Source: Algoriphagus locisalis (lineage in GTDB: Bacteria > Bacteroidota > Bacteroidia > Cytophagales > Cyclobacteriaceae). From it: a stretch of 64,000 nt of DNA. The notes beneath the pieces are model-generated. The model did no database searches. It saw only the letters and a program-made list of their open reading frames with translations, and was not told the origin of the DNA. Of the stretch, positions 49,776 to 59,801 are shown piece after piece; the stretch's first letter is position 1, and every line of letters begins with the position of its first letter. The stretch covers positions 744,001 through 808,000 of the forward strand of contig NZ_FPBF01000002.1 in NCBI RefSeq assembly GCF_900116615.1, written 5' to 3'. A program made the translations under genes and the position numbers.

Positions 49776-50888
49776 ATGCAACACCTCAAAACCTTATTTG
49801 TACTTTCCTTTTTTCTCACTTCTTCCGCATTTTCCCAAGAAAGGCCACGGGAAAAAGGGATCATTATTGGCGTACTTCCGACTGGATCGATCAATGCGAT
49901 TACTGACGTTCCGGGAGTAAAAGTGGGGCATTTCACCAAAATCGAAGGAGACAATATCCGTACAGGAGTTACTGCGATTTTACCCCATGGTGGTAATATT
50001 TTTCAGCAAAAAGTGCCTGCAGCGATTTATGTGGGAAATGGTTTTGGAAAGCTGGCTGGCGTCACCCAAGTGCAAGAACTGGGAAATATTGAAACCCCTA
50101 TTATTTTGACCAATACGCTAAGTGTGGCTGCTGGAATCGAAGGTGCTGTTCGGTATTCTTTGGGACAAAATGAAACTGCCCAATCTGTCAATGCGGTGGT
50201 GGGAGAAACGAACGATGCCTACCTGAATGACATCCGTGGAATGCATATTTCTCCTGAGGAAATTATCCAAACGATCCAGGCTGCTCAATCCGGCAAAGTC
50301 GAGGAAGGAAATGTGGGTGCTGGCACAGGAACGGTTTGCTTTGGCTGGAAAGGTGGAATAGGAACGGCTTCCCGTAAACTCCCTGAAAGTCTTGGTGGCT
50401 ACACTGTCGGGATCTTAGTCCAAACCAATTTCGGAGGAAATCTGCAAATCGATGGAGTTGCCGTGGGTGAGAAAATGGGTCAATATCCATTTCGGAATGC
50501 TATGGAAAAATCAGACGGAAGCTGCATGATAGTCGTGGCTACTGATGCTCCTGTGCTAGAAAGAAATTTGGAACGAATGGCAAAACGCGCCATGATGGGT
50601 TTGGCTAAAACCGGTGGTATTGCATCCAACGGATCAGGTGATTATGTGATCGCATTTAGCACGGCAGAAGAACTTAGAATTCCCTACTCCGCTAAATCCG
50701 GAACCTTGGAAAGTGCTGAATTTGTACGAAATGATGATATGAGCTCACTTTTTATGGCAGTAATAGAAGCAACAGAAGAGGCGATTATCAATTCCTTGTT
50801 TGCCGCGGAAACTATGGAAGGAAAGGATGGACATCAGGTCAATCAATTACCAATCGATCAGGTGATGAGCCTGATGAAGGAAAATTAA
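49776..50888 (+). CDS. P1-family (DmpA-like) aminopeptidase, secreted
   Basis: 370 aa with a signal peptide (LKTLFVLSFFLTSSAFSQ). The DmpA/L-aminopeptidase D-esterase signature is present: INAITDVPGVKVGH near residue 40, NTLSVAAGIEGAV near 112, VGETNDAYLNDIRG near 145 and AGTGTVCFGWKGG near 183. The self-processing nucleophile region is DGSCMIVVATDAP near 245, where DmpA has Gly-Ser at the cleavage site. These are N-terminal Ser hydrolases cut into two chains. Substrate presumably periplasmic peptides. It starts 10 nt before the P-type ATPase gene's ATG. Confidence 0.88.
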   Translation: MQHLKTLFVLSFFLTSSAFSQERPREKGIIIGVLPTGSINAITDVPGVKVGHFTKIEGDNIRTGVTAILPHGGNIFQQKVPAAIYVGNGFGKLAGVTQVQELGNIETPIILTNTLSVAAGIEGAVRYSLGQNETAQSVNAVVGETNDAYLNDIRGMHISPEEIIQTIQAAQSGKVEEGNVGAGTGTVCFGWKGGIGTASRKLPESLGGYTVGILVQTNFGGNLQIDGVAVGEKMGQYPFRNAMEKSDGSCMIVVATDAPVLERNLERMAKRAMMGLAKTGGIASNGSGDYVIAFSTAEELRIPYSAKSGTLESAEFVRNDDMSSLFMAVIEATEEAIINSLFAAETMEGKDGHQVNQLPIDQVMSLMKEN

Positions 50889-50897
50889 ACCAAAAAC

Positions 50898-52895
50898 ATG
50901 GGGAGTATTGACCAGAAAAACCAATTGGAATTAACAGACAAAGATTGCTGTGCTGTGGATGAAAAAGTCAATCATGAGGGACATTCCCATGATGATGGAC
51001 ATGATCATGACCATGCTGCGCCTGAAGGTGAAAGCATGCTGAAATTTTTTGCGCCAGCTCTTTTTTCATTTGTGGTGATGCTGATTGGATTGGGGTTTGA
51101 TTACATTTTTCCACAGGATTGGTTCCAGGGATTGATTCGCTTTGGTTGGTATTTAATCGCCTATTTACCCGTTGGTTTTCCTGTTTTGAAAGAAGCTTGG
51201 GGCAGCATTCTGAAAGGTGACATTTTCTCTGAGTTTCTGCTGATGGGGATCGCTACGGTTGGCGCTTTTGCGATCCAGGAATATCCAGAAGGGGTTGCAG
51301 TGATGCTGTTTTATTCCGTGGGAGAGGTTTTTCAGGCCATGGCAGTCACGCGCGCAAAAACCAACATCAAGACTTTACTGGATCAGCGACCTGATGAAGT
51401 GACGATTTTGGAAGGGAATTCTACCAAAAAAATCAAAGCTTCCAGCGCAAAAATCGGGGATATCATTCAGTTAAAAGCTGGGGAAAAACTTGGTCTAGAC
51501 GGAGAGCTAATTTCTGAAAAAGCTTCATTCAACACCTCTGCGTTGACCGGTGAAAGCAAGCCTGATTCCAAGCAAAAAGGCGCAATTGTCCTCGCAGGGA
51601 TGGTAAATCTGAATATGGTATCGCAAGTCAAAGTGACTACAGCTTACACTGATAGTAAGCTTTCCAGAATTCTTGAATTGGTTCAAAATGCGACTGCTCA
51701 AAAGGCTCCTACGGAACTTTTCATCCGAAAATTCGCCAAAATCTACACACCAATCGTGGTCTTTCTGGCGATTGGAATTTGCTTTTTGCCCTTCCTGTTT
51801 GTGGACACTTATGAATTCAGTGATTGGCTTTATCGCGCACTGATTTTCTTGGTCATTTCTTGTCCCTGTGGCTTGGTGATCAGTATTCCGCTAGGGTATT
51901 TTGGAGGAATCGGAGCAGCGAGTAAAAACGGCATTTTGTTTAAAGGAAGTAATTTCCTGGATAGCATCGCTGAGATCAAAAATGTGGTGATGGACAAGAC
52001 AGGTACAATGACTGAAGGCGTTTTCAATGTTCAGGAAGTGCATTTGGAGCCTGATTTTGAAAATTCCAGAATACTCGATTTTGCCAATGCGCTAGAAAGT
52101 AAAAGTTCCCATCCAATTGCCACAGCGATAAAAAATCATGTGGGTGAGATTGATTCCAGCATTGTCTTGGAAAATGTGGAGGAAATTTCTGGACATGGTT
52201 TGAGAGCTCAGGTTGAAGGCAAGGAATTGCTTGTAGGTAATTTCAAGCTGATGGATAGGTATTCGATTCCCCACTCCATCGATCCTTCCAACATTGTTTA
52301 CACGGTGGTTGCGATAGCCTATGGTGGGAAATTTGCAGGCTTTTTGACCATTGCAGATAGTATCAAAGCAGATGCTCAGCACACCATAGCTCAACTGAAA
52401 TCTATGAATGTAGGGATCACCATGCTGAGCGGTGACAAAAGCAATGTGGTCAAGTTTGTAGCCGACAAATTAGGTATTCCTAATTCTTTTGGAGACCTAC
52501 TACCTGAGGATAAAGTAGAAAAAGTCAAGGAAATCAAAGCCCAAAAAGGGACAGTTGCCTTTATCGGCGATGGAGTAAATGATGCTCCTGTAGTCGCTAT
52601 CTCTGATGTGGGGATTGCCATGGGGGGATTGGGAAGCGATGCTACGATTGAAACTGCTGATGTGGTGATTCAGGACGATAACCCGAGCAAAATTCCAATG
52701 GCAATTTCTATCGGGAAAAAGACCAAGCAAATCGTTTGGCAGAACATTGGATTTGCCTTTGGGATCAAAGTACTGGTCTTAATTCTGGGCGCTTTGGGGA
52801 TGGCGACCATGTGGGCTGCAGTTTTCGCTGATGTAGGAGTGGCTTTGCTGGCGATTTTGAATGCGATTAGAATCCAGAGGATGAAGTTTGATTGA
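50898..52895 (+). CDS. heavy-metal P1B-type ATPase (Zn/Cd/Pb)
   Basis: 665 aa. The N-terminus is His- and Asp-rich (HEGHSHDDGHDHDH) with a CC pair but lacks a ferredoxin-like HMA domain. The core shows TGES, the transport motif SCPCGL (Cys-Pro-Cys near residue 321), phosphorylation DKTGT (Asp366) and GDGVNDAPV near residue 560. Eight membrane helices are expected. The CPC motif plus His-rich tail points to a ZntA/CadA-type exporter of zinc, cadmium or lead. It begins 9 nt after the peptidase gene and may be cotranscribed. Confidence 0.92.
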   Translation: MGSIDQKNQLELTDKDCCAVDEKVNHEGHSHDDGHDHDHAAPEGESMLKFFAPALFSFVVMLIGLGFDYIFPQDWFQGLIRFGWYLIAYLPVGFPVLKEAWGSILKGDIFSEFLLMGIATVGAFAIQEYPEGVAVMLFYSVGEVFQAMAVTRAKTNIKTLLDQRPDEVTILEGNSTKKIKASSAKIGDIIQLKAGEKLGLDGELISEKASFNTSALTGESKPDSKQKGAIVLAGMVNLNMVSQVKVTTAYTDSKLSRILELVQNATAQKAPTELFIRKFAKIYTPIVVFLAIGICFLPFLFVDTYEFSDWLYRALIFLVISCPCGLVISIPLGYFGGIGAASKNGILFKGSNFLDSIAEIKNVVMDKTGTMTEGVFNVQEVHLEPDFENSRILDFANALESKSSHPIATAIKNHVGEIDSSIVLENVEEISGHGLRAQVEGKELLVGNFKLMDRYSIPHSIDPSNIVYTVVAIAYGGKFAGFLTIADSIKADAQHTIAQLKSMNVGITMLSGDKSNVVKFVADKLGIPNSFGDLLPEDKVEKVKEIKAQKGTVAFIGDGVNDAPVVAISDVGIAMGGLGSDATIETADVVIQDDNPSKIPMAISIGKKTKQIVWQNIGFAFGIKVLVLILGALGMATMWAAVFADVGVALLAILNAIRIQRMKFD

Positions 52896-52955
52896 TGGAT
52901 TTATCAATGATTTGATTAATCTTTAACGTAGTGAGACAGGGTAAAGACTAACTCT

Positions 52956-54356
52956 TTACATATTTCCACCCAGGGCCAAATAAAGATCGATTCGTTGTGA
53001 AATCTTTTGACTACGGATCCTTAGCAGATTGATTTGTGTGGAATACAGATCCATTTGCTGGCGAATCACATCCCGCATATCTGTTTTCCCGACTTCGAAT
53101 AGTTGTTGCTCCAGCTCAAAGGCCTTTTCATTACTTGCCACTGCATTCACGAGAAACTGCTCCCTTCCATCTACTGTTTCGACTGCATCTAAGGCATTTT
53201 CCACATCTCCTATCGCATTTAGCACCGTTCTGCCATAGATCTCTGCGGCTTCTTTTTGCTGGGAATTTCTGATTTCCACATTTGCCTTCAACGCTCCACC
53301 CTGGTAGATCGGTGCAAACAATTCGCCTCCTATACTTCTGATGGGATTGGAAAATTCTGGTCGTAAAGTTACCACCTGGCTAGTGATAGCCCCAAATCCT
53401 CCAGTTAAGGAAAGTCTTGGCAATCGAGCTGCCTTCGCTTCGCCCACACGATAAAATGCAGAATTAAATCGCTGCAGTGCTGCCAACACATCCGGTCGCC
53501 GTTCCAAAATCTGAAAGGGTATTCCAGCAGGAATAGCATTGGACATTTCGATCAACTCTTCATTTATCTGGATTTCTGCAGCGGGGTATCTTCCGAGAAG
53601 AATCTCCATTGCACGTAATTGATTGGCATAGGCAAGTTCAAGCTGTAGTAGACCATCTTTGAGGTTATTTAAATTCGCCTCAGATACCACCAAATCTATT
53701 TCTGTCCCGATTCCGATTTCAAATCTTTTAGTGGCAACATCTACCATCATTTCGGAGATACGTATCATCTCCTTTGCCAATTCAGTTTCCAGATGAATTT
53801 CTGTAGCCAAATAGTATGACTTCGCTAGCAGTGCTGCTAGCGATAAATGAGCAAAAGAGACTTCGCTCTCCAAAGCCAGCAAATTTGCCTCCTCAGCATT
53901 TCTGGCATTTCTTAGCTTTCCCCAGAGATCAATTTCCCAGGAAGCGGAAAGAATAGCACCGTTTAGCCCACCACCCAGATCACCACCCAGTTTGGTGTTT
54001 TGTCGGCCTAAGATTGAAAAGGCAGGTCTCAGGGCTGCTTTGGCCATTTCCACGTATCCCATAGCCTGATCGATACGAATACAACTGATTTTCAAATCGT
54101 AATTGTAAATCAATGCTTCCTGTACCAAAGAATCCAATTGAGGGTCGTTGAAATCACTTAGCCAGTTGCTCGTGATGGTGGAGTCAGCACTACTAAATGC
54201 AGTGGATTGCCAGGTGGAAGGCAGGATAAAATTGGCAAAAACCTGTTCCTGCAGCTCTTCGCTTGAGGTTGGGGCTTTTACGGCACAAGTGGTCAGCAAA
54301 ACTGCAGCAGTTGCAAAAATTAGAAAAGTTTTGAGTTGTTTGGATAATGCTCGCAT
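52956..54356 (-). CDS. efflux outer-membrane lipoprotein, NodT/OprM type
   Basis: 466 aa. Lipoprotein signal KTFLIFATAAVLLTTC. The TolC-like repeats have long coiled-coil helices and the family marks WLSDFNDPQLDSLVQEAL and NYDLKISCIRIDQAMGYVEMAKAALRPAFS. The central ERRPDVLAALQRFNSAFYRVGEAKAARLPRLSLTGGFG is diagnostic. It forms the outer-membrane channel of a tripartite exporter together with the adaptor that starts just upstream (4 nt). Confidence 0.92.
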   Translation of the reverse strand: MRALSKQLKTFLIFATAAVLLTTCAVKAPTSSEELQEQVFANFILPSTWQSTAFSSADSTITSNWLSDFNDPQLDSLVQEALIYNYDLKISCIRIDQAMGYVEMAKAALRPAFSILGRQNTKLGGDLGGGLNGAILSASWEIDLWGKLRNARNAEEANLLALESEVSFAHLSLAALLAKSYYLATEIHLETELAKEMIRISEMMVDVATKRFEIGIGTEIDLVVSEANLNNLKDGLLQLELAYANQLRAMEILLGRYPAAEIQINEELIEMSNAIPAGIPFQILERRPDVLAALQRFNSAFYRVGEAKAARLPRLSLTGGFGAITSQVVTLRPEFSNPIRSIGGELFAPIYQGGALKANVEIRNSQQKEAAEIYGRTVLNAIGDVENALDAVETVDGREQFLVNAVASNEKAFELEQQLFEVGKTDMRDVIRQQMDLYSTQINLLRIRSQKISQRIDLYLALGGNM

Positions 54357-54359
54357 GGT

Positions 54360-55541
54360 TTAATGGAGTTTGAGTACTAGCCAATCCATTTTAGTGCCTA
54401 CTCTCAGGATTACTTTTCTAACCAGATGGATGATTTTGCCACGCTCGGTATAAATTGCTCCTTGTCCTACCGCTCCAGACGCTAGAAAAAGATCCTTATC
54501 CTCTTCAGCTATCTTCAGGCGAACTGCAAATCTACCTTCGTGAAATTCTGTCTGCTGTGTATCAGGAATCATCCCGCTTGCGGTCAATTGCCCCTGGGCA
54601 TTTGCCCAGACAATATGCTCCACTTCACATTTAATGATCCGGTTTGGATAGGTTTTAAGTGCGATTTCTGCCTCGTTTCCATCCTCCACATAGCGTAGTT
54701 CATTTTGGTGGAAAAGCGCGGTGACCCACTGCTCATCTTCTACAAAACTCATCACAGGCTTAATCGGAAACTGTACTGCCATAGCTCCGGGACGTAGCTG
54801 CAAATTGATGACACGTCCATCTGCCGGTGCATAAAAAGTGGTTTGGCTCAGATCCCATTCCGCCTGGGCTATTTGTGCCTTGGCTTCCTCCAATGCGGAT
54901 CTGGCTTGGGCTATTTCTGAAAGTTCTCCGTCTGATGACTGAGCAGACATTTTTTGCAAAACCTGTGATTTATTCGCTTCTGCAACCGCTATTTGTCCTT
55001 GAAAATTTGCCAGATTAGTTTGTGCTTGTTCATAGTCAAATTTGGATCCAGCACCTGATTCTGCCAGTGCTTTAGTCTGTTCCAATCGTTTGATAGCCAG
55101 GTCGAGTTGGGATTGGATGACACGGATTTGGCTATTTGCGGAGGTCAGCTGAGATTCCAACTCCCTATCATAAGCACGGGCGCTGACTACTTTGGCTTCT
55201 AGCATGGGTATTTTAGCCTCCAGATTTTTGATTTTAAGTTCAAAAGGCTCAGGATTGATTTTGAATAGTACATCTCCTTTTTTCACATGTTCATTGGGCT
55301 CAACTGGGACTTCTACTACTTGCCCGGTAACTGTAGGCACGATCTCTACTGTGTAGTTCATGACACGGACATCGTGTGAGCTGGGCGCATAAATGTTCAG
55401 AAGCAAGATCAGCATAGCGATGGCTACTACGGGAATTGTAATTACAATTACCTGAGAAATAGTGTTCCAAGGCAGCAGTTTGTATTTGAAGAAAATCAGC
55501 CAGACAATCCCGCTGTATATCAGTAACAATAATATTTCCAT
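54360..55541 (-). CDS. HlyD-family membrane fusion protein (YibH/YiaV type)
   Basis: 393 aa: one N-terminal membrane helix (residues 20-48), then MNYTVEIVPTVTGQVVEVPVEPNEHVKKGDVLFKINPEPFEL (biotinyl-lipoyl half), a long coiled-coil hairpin (about 100-215), and the second half with TTFYAPADGRVINLQLRPGAMA. The first residues (LLLIYSGIVWLIFFKYKLLPWN) are those of YiaV-type adaptors that pair with DUF3302 proteins, as here. It bridges the inner membrane to the outer-membrane factor. No RND, MFS or ABC pump gene is adjacent. Confidence 0.88.
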   Translation of the reverse strand: MEILLLLIYSGIVWLIFFKYKLLPWNTISQVIVITIPVVAIAMLILLLNIYAPSSHDVRVMNYTVEIVPTVTGQVVEVPVEPNEHVKKGDVLFKINPEPFELKIKNLEAKIPMLEAKVVSARAYDRELESQLTSANSQIRVIQSQLDLAIKRLEQTKALAESGAGSKFDYEQAQTNLANFQGQIAVAEANKSQVLQKMSAQSSDGELSEIAQARSALEEAKAQIAQAEWDLSQTTFYAPADGRVINLQLRPGAMAVQFPIKPVMSFVEDEQWVTALFHQNELRYVEDGNEAEIALKTYPNRIIKCEVEHIVWANAQGQLTASGMIPDTQQTEFHEGRFAVRLKIAEEDKDLFLASGAVGQGAIYTERGKIIHLVRKVILRVGTKMDWLVLKLH

Positions 55542-55594
55542 GACTTACTAGGTTCTGAGAAGAAAATTGATTAAAAATATTAGGATTTTGGAGA

Positions 55595-56017
55595 TCATTC
55601 ACTGCTTGCTTTGAGAGCTTTATCCTGCTTCAAATCTTCCATGGTTTCTTCATGATAATCGCCTTTATCCGTTCCATATGCCATTTTATAAAAGACGGGT
55701 TTAGAATAAGTCCAAAGCCAAGCTAAAGGCCATAGAAGGCCACCAAAAAACAGGGAAAGAATACAGAGTGTTTTGATGGCTTCTGCCTGAGGATGATTCC
55801 TTTTTTCTGCGATTTTTTCAGGTAGAACATGAACCATGAGAAAAACAGTAATCAGTACAATTGGTGCTACTATCAGGGCAATCCAACTGACCACCTCAGC
55901 GATCTTATCTTCAAAAGTGTTGGCAAATGCTGTCTCTGGGATGAGAATGAAACTTACCAGAAAAAGGAAAAGAGAAGATTTGTGATTGAGTTTGGGAAGA
56001 AATTTTGAGGTTTTCAT
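55595..56017 (-). CDS. DUF3302 inner-membrane protein (YiaW-like)
   Basis: 140 aa from ATG 56017; a TTG nine bases earlier is less likely. It has an apparent signal segment (residues 12-30) and helices near 45-65 and 85-105. HPQAEAIKTLCILSLFFGGLLWPLAW is the recognisable YiaW/DUF3302 block. In E. coli yiaW sits next to yiaV, matching the adaptor just downstream. A role as a partner of the adaptor is inferred. Confidence 0.82.
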   Translation of the reverse strand: MKTSKFLPKLNHKSSLFLFLVSFILIPETAFANTFEDKIAEVVSWIALIVAPIVLITVFLMVHVLPEKIAEKRNHPQAEAIKTLCILSLFFGGLLWPLAWLWTYSKPVFYKMAYGTDKGDYHEETMEDLKQDKALKASSE

Positions 56018-56287
56018 AGCCAACAATTAATTCTAAAAATGACTTGACTAAATATAACTTATTTTCCAATAAAATATCTGATTTGTAGACTTAGATCTAT
56101 ATTAAATACTAAATATTGAATAATTACAGCTAATAATTTTGTCGGAAGTAATGCATGAAAATGAGCCTTCTCCGCTTTCTCAATAGAATTAATTTGCTGT
56201 TACATAATTTTCGACTATCTGTCCTCCATATTTTTTGAACTTTTTGAAGAAAGAGAAATATATTGAGTGTTAATCATCATTATTCCT

Positions 56288-57976
56288 ATGAAACCAACCT
56301 TCACAACTTTACAGATTGCCTTTCTCTTTTTATTTATTTCATTTAAGTCCTTTTCCCAGACCTACGCTGAAAATGGTATGGTCGTCTCGGACCACGTCAT
56401 AGCTTCCCAAGTTGGAGTTGATATTTTGAAAAAGGGTGGAAATGCTATCGATGCTGCCGTAGCAACAGCTTTTGCCCTGGAAGTAACTCATCCTGAAGCC
56501 GGGAATATCGGCGGCGGAGGATTCATTGTTTTTTTAAATTCTGAAGGCGAGGTTACTACGTTTGATTTTCGTGAAAAAGCACCTTTGGCAGCCAGCCCAA
56601 CCATGTTTTTGGATGAAAACGGTAAGATTAAAGACAACTCAAATCATCAGGGATTGCTTGCAGTTGGTGTTCCTGGCACCGTGGCTGGACTGTATCAGGC
56701 TCATCAGAAGTATGGTAGGTTACCTTGGGCTGATTTGGTGAAACCCTCTGTAGAATTAGCCAAAAAAGGATTTACCATGTCCTGGGGTCTTTACAATGCT
56801 GCTGTGCGAATGACTGACAGAGATCCTTCTGAAGATATCATGCAGAATTATTTCAAAGGAAAAGATGGAGAAGTAGTAAAACCTGGGGAAACCTGGAAGC
56901 AGCCGGCTTTGGCAAAAACACTTAAGGAGATTCAGAAACATGGCAGAGATGGTTTCTACAAAGGCTGGGTAGCTCAGGAGATCGAAGATTACATGAAGGC
57001 AAACGGCGGAATTATCACCAAAGCCGATTTGGAGAAATATGAAGCCGTGGAGCGTGAGCCCGTGAAAGGGACTTTCAATGGTTATGAGATTTACTCCATG
57101 CCTCCACCGAGTTCCGGCGGAGTTGCACTGATAGAAATGATGAATCTGATGGAGCAAGCGAACATCGCTGAAGTGGAGTTCAACTCCACAGCCTATGTTC
57201 ATCTAGTTGCCGAAGCAATGCGAAGAGCTTTCGCTGATCGAGCTGAATTTTTAGGTGATCCAGATTTCAATTTGGATATGCCATTGGATAGATTGCTTTC
57301 AAAGGATTTTGCAAAAAAGAGATTTGAAACTCTTGATATGACCAAAGCTTCGATCTCTGATCCTGCGCAATTTGGCCACCCATACGGAGGAGACAATACC
57401 ACTCATTTTTCTGTAGTGGATAAAGACGGCAATGCCATCTCCATGACTTATACGCTAGAAAACTCTTATGGAGTAAAGATGGGATCAGATAAGTTGGGCT
57501 TTATCTTCAACAATGAAATGGGCGACTTTAATCCTGTTCCTGGCGAAACCACCGCCACAGGTCAAATTGGCTCTGATCCGAATTTGGTGGCTCCTGAAAA
57601 AAGAATGCTCTCTAGCATGACTCCGACTATTGTGGCAAAAGATGGAAAACCCTACTTAGTTATTGGCAGTCCGGGAGGAAGAACGATTATCAACACGGTG
57701 TTCCAGACGGTTTTGAATGTACTCGCTTACGATATGAGAGTAGATCGTGCTATTGAGGCAATGAAAATCCATCATCAATGGTTGCCAGATCGCATTCTGT
57801 ACGAGCGAAATCTACTTTCACCAGACACGAGAGAAGCATTAGAGAAAATGGGACATACACTTACGCCAACTACCAATATTGGTGTGCTGATGGGAATCAC
57901 CTACGATGCTTCCAAAAAACTTTACACCGGAGCTGCTGATTCTTCGAGCGAAGATGGCGGGGCAAGAGGCTATTAA
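56288..57976 (+). CDS. ggt: gamma-glutamyltransferase
   Basis: 562 aa from ATG 56288 (signal peptide LQIAFLFLFISFKSFSQ). The N-terminal half has GMVVSDHVIASQVGVDILKKGGNAIDAAVATAFALEVTHPEAGNIGGGGF, and the C-terminal half begins at the self-cleavage site: the catalytic Thr in DNTTHFSVV is Thr371. Later LSSMTPTIV and GSPGGRTIINT are the donor-substrate loop. It is a periplasmic Ntn hydrolase that cleaves glutathione and other gamma-glutamyl compounds. The lone downstream neighbour is an APC permease. Confidence 0.93.
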   Translation: MKPTFTTLQIAFLFLFISFKSFSQTYAENGMVVSDHVIASQVGVDILKKGGNAIDAAVATAFALEVTHPEAGNIGGGGFIVFLNSEGEVTTFDFREKAPLAASPTMFLDENGKIKDNSNHQGLLAVGVPGTVAGLYQAHQKYGRLPWADLVKPSVELAKKGFTMSWGLYNAAVRMTDRDPSEDIMQNYFKGKDGEVVKPGETWKQPALAKTLKEIQKHGRDGFYKGWVAQEIEDYMKANGGIITKADLEKYEAVEREPVKGTFNGYEIYSMPPPSSGGVALIEMMNLMEQANIAEVEFNSTAYVHLVAEAMRRAFADRAEFLGDPDFNLDMPLDRLLSKDFAKKRFETLDMTKASISDPAQFGHPYGGDNTTHFSVVDKDGNAISMTYTLENSYGVKMGSDKLGFIFNNEMGDFNPVPGETTATGQIGSDPNLVAPEKRMLSSMTPTIVAKDGKPYLVIGSPGGRTIINTVFQTVLNVLAYDMRVDRAIEAMKIHHQWLPDRILYERNLLSPDTREALEKMGHTLTPTTNIGVLMGITYDASKKLYTGAADSSSEDGGARGY

Positions 57977-58141
57977 GGTGTATTTTGTAAGTGGTAAAAG
58001 GTTAGATGTGAAAGGTGTAGGGCTTTCTGGGTAAGATGTGATAAGTAACAGCATGGTGTAACAAGCCTCGATACCAACAGAATTACCAAATCAATAATGA
58101 TTTAGTCTCTTTAGTAGAAGAATTACAGATAAAATATAATT

Positions 58142-59449
58142 GTGGAAAAAGATACAGGCTTACTAAGAGAAATTGGTGTATGGGGTCTCTCAGCCAACAT
58201 TGTTAATATTATTGTCGGTGCAGGAATTTTTGTTCTACCTGCCATCGTAGCAGAGATTATGGGCTCTTCGGGGATCTTTGTTTATCTATTCTGTGGATTT
58301 CTGATTGCTTTGGTAATGCTTTGCTTTGCTGAGGCAGGAAGTAAAGTGACCCGATCCGGAGGAGCTTATGCCTATGTGGAAACGGCCTTTGGACCTTATA
58401 CTGGTTTTTTGGCAGCAGTATTTATGGTGATGGGCAGTGCGTTTTCGGATGCTGCCGTGGCAAATGCGCTGGTAGAATTAATTGGATTGGCCTTCCCGGT
58501 TTTCAGCAATGAATACATCCGGGTTTTACTACTTTTTCTGATTTTTGGAGGCTTGTGCTTTCTCAATGTGATTGGGGTGAAGCAAGGAATTGGGCTGGTG
58601 AAAATCAATACCGTAGCGAAATTGACTCCTTTGCTCTTACTTATAGTATTCAGTTGGAAAGATGTTTCCTTCTCCAATCTTATGATTGAAAATGCTCCTT
58701 CCTTCAAGAATTTTGGTGCCGCTTCTCTTATTTTATTCTTTGCTTTTCAAGGTGGAGATGCAGGACTGACTGTAGGCGGAGAGATCAAAAACCCTCAAAA
58801 AACTGTTCCAAAGGCGATTTTCATAGGAATCACCTTTGTGCTAATTCTATATATTCTGATTCAGACTGTTTCTCAGGGTGTTTTGGGCGCTCAATTACCA
58901 GAATTTAAAGAGGCTCCCTTAGCTTCTGTGGCAAATGTTGTTTTTGGACCAATTGGGTATTCGCTGTTATTAATCACTGCAGGTGTTTCTATGTTTGGCA
59001 TGCTGAGCGGAGAAATCCTTAATCTGCCAAGAGTGCTTTTTGGATTGGCCAGTGATCGCGTGATTCCTTTGGAGAAATTGGCAGCAATCCACCCTAAATT
59101 CAAAACTCCCTATTACTCCATTCTACTTTATGCGGGAATTGGTTTTACACTAGCTGCTATTGGCGGCTTTCGTCAGCTAGCCGTAATTGCTTCGGCAAGT
59201 ATGTTGTTGGTTTACTTTGGCGTAGCCTTATCCGTAATCAAACTGAGAAGAAAAGAAAAGGCCAATGTTGGTGATTTCAGAATACCTTTTGGCTACACCG
59301 TTCCGATTCTTTCGGCAGGAATTATCCTCTTTTTCCTATCCAATCTTACTGGTTACGAAAAGACTGGAATTCTAATCTTCATAGCTGCGCTTACTTTGAT
59401 TTACTTTCTGGTAAAAGCAGTTTCAAAAGGAAAGCAAAATCCTGACTAA
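58142..59449 (+). CDS. APC-superfamily amino acid permease
   Basis: 435 aa with about 12 helices. It begins with GTG, since the frame is closed by TAA at 58130-58132 and no ATG is near. The family start GVWGLSANIVNIIVGAGIFVLPAIVAEIMG covers helix 1 with its unwound GAGIF, and FAEAGSKVTRSGGAYAYVETAFGP and IEIK..KTVPKAIFIG follow. It imports or exchanges amino acids. Next to gamma-glutamyltransferase it may recover released amino acids. Confidence 0.88.
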   Translation: MEKDTGLLREIGVWGLSANIVNIIVGAGIFVLPAIVAEIMGSSGIFVYLFCGFLIALVMLCFAEAGSKVTRSGGAYAYVETAFGPYTGFLAAVFMVMGSAFSDAAVANALVELIGLAFPVFSNEYIRVLLLFLIFGGLCFLNVIGVKQGIGLVKINTVAKLTPLLLLIVFSWKDVSFSNLMIENAPSFKNFGAASLILFFAFQGGDAGLTVGGEIKNPQKTVPKAIFIGITFVLILYILIQTVSQGVLGAQLPEFKEAPLASVANVVFGPIGYSLLLITAGVSMFGMLSGEILNLPRVLFGLASDRVIPLEKLAAIHPKFKTPYYSILLYAGIGFTLAAIGGFRQLAVIASASMLLVYFGVALSVIKLRRKEKANVGDFRIPFGYTVPILSAGIILFFLSNLTGYEKTGILIFIAALTLIYFLVKAVSKGKQNPD

Positions 59450-59498
59450 CACTTGTAAAACCTTACCTTCAACACATTACCTTAAACTAACCTTACCT

Positions 59499-59690
59499 AT
59501 GGGACTATTTTGGGATCTTATCCAGCAAAGTCAAATCCAAGATCATAAATCCAAAGCTGAATCGCTGGAAGTCAGAGTCAGGAATCTAGAGTGGGAACTG
59601 GCAAATACCAGAGAGCTTTTGATAAAAACACTCAAAATACTCGAAGAACAATCTGGAAGGGACATCGATGGGGATGGAAGAATTGGGTGA
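59499..59690 (+). CDS. small coiled-coil protein with DxDGDG end
   Basis: 63 aa. MGLFWDLIQQSQIQ at the start, then a heptad-like region (SLEVRVRNLEWELANTRELLIKTLKILEEQ) and the tail GRDIDGDGRIG, whose DIDGDG is a dockerin/EF-hand-like calcium loop half. I recall similar short Bacteroidota proteins but no function. It stands between the permease and the kinase, with its own spacing. Confidence 0.6.
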   Translation: MGLFWDLIQQSQIQDHKSKAESLEVRVRNLEWELANTRELLIKTLKILEEQSGRDIDGDGRIG

Positions 59691-59801
59691 TTATACTATA
59701 GCAAAGTTGCTAAGCTATTCGAGCCAATAGGGGCAACGACTGAAATTATTCTTATTTTGCTTCTTGCTTAGTCCTCTTTTTTCAATGCTAGCTCAGTTTA
59801 C

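Noticed and set aside
52941..52959. GTAAAG/CTTTAC hairpin as a terminator between the ATPase and the efflux gene
   Set aside because: The 6-bp stem overlaps the minus-strand stop codon and has no T tract.
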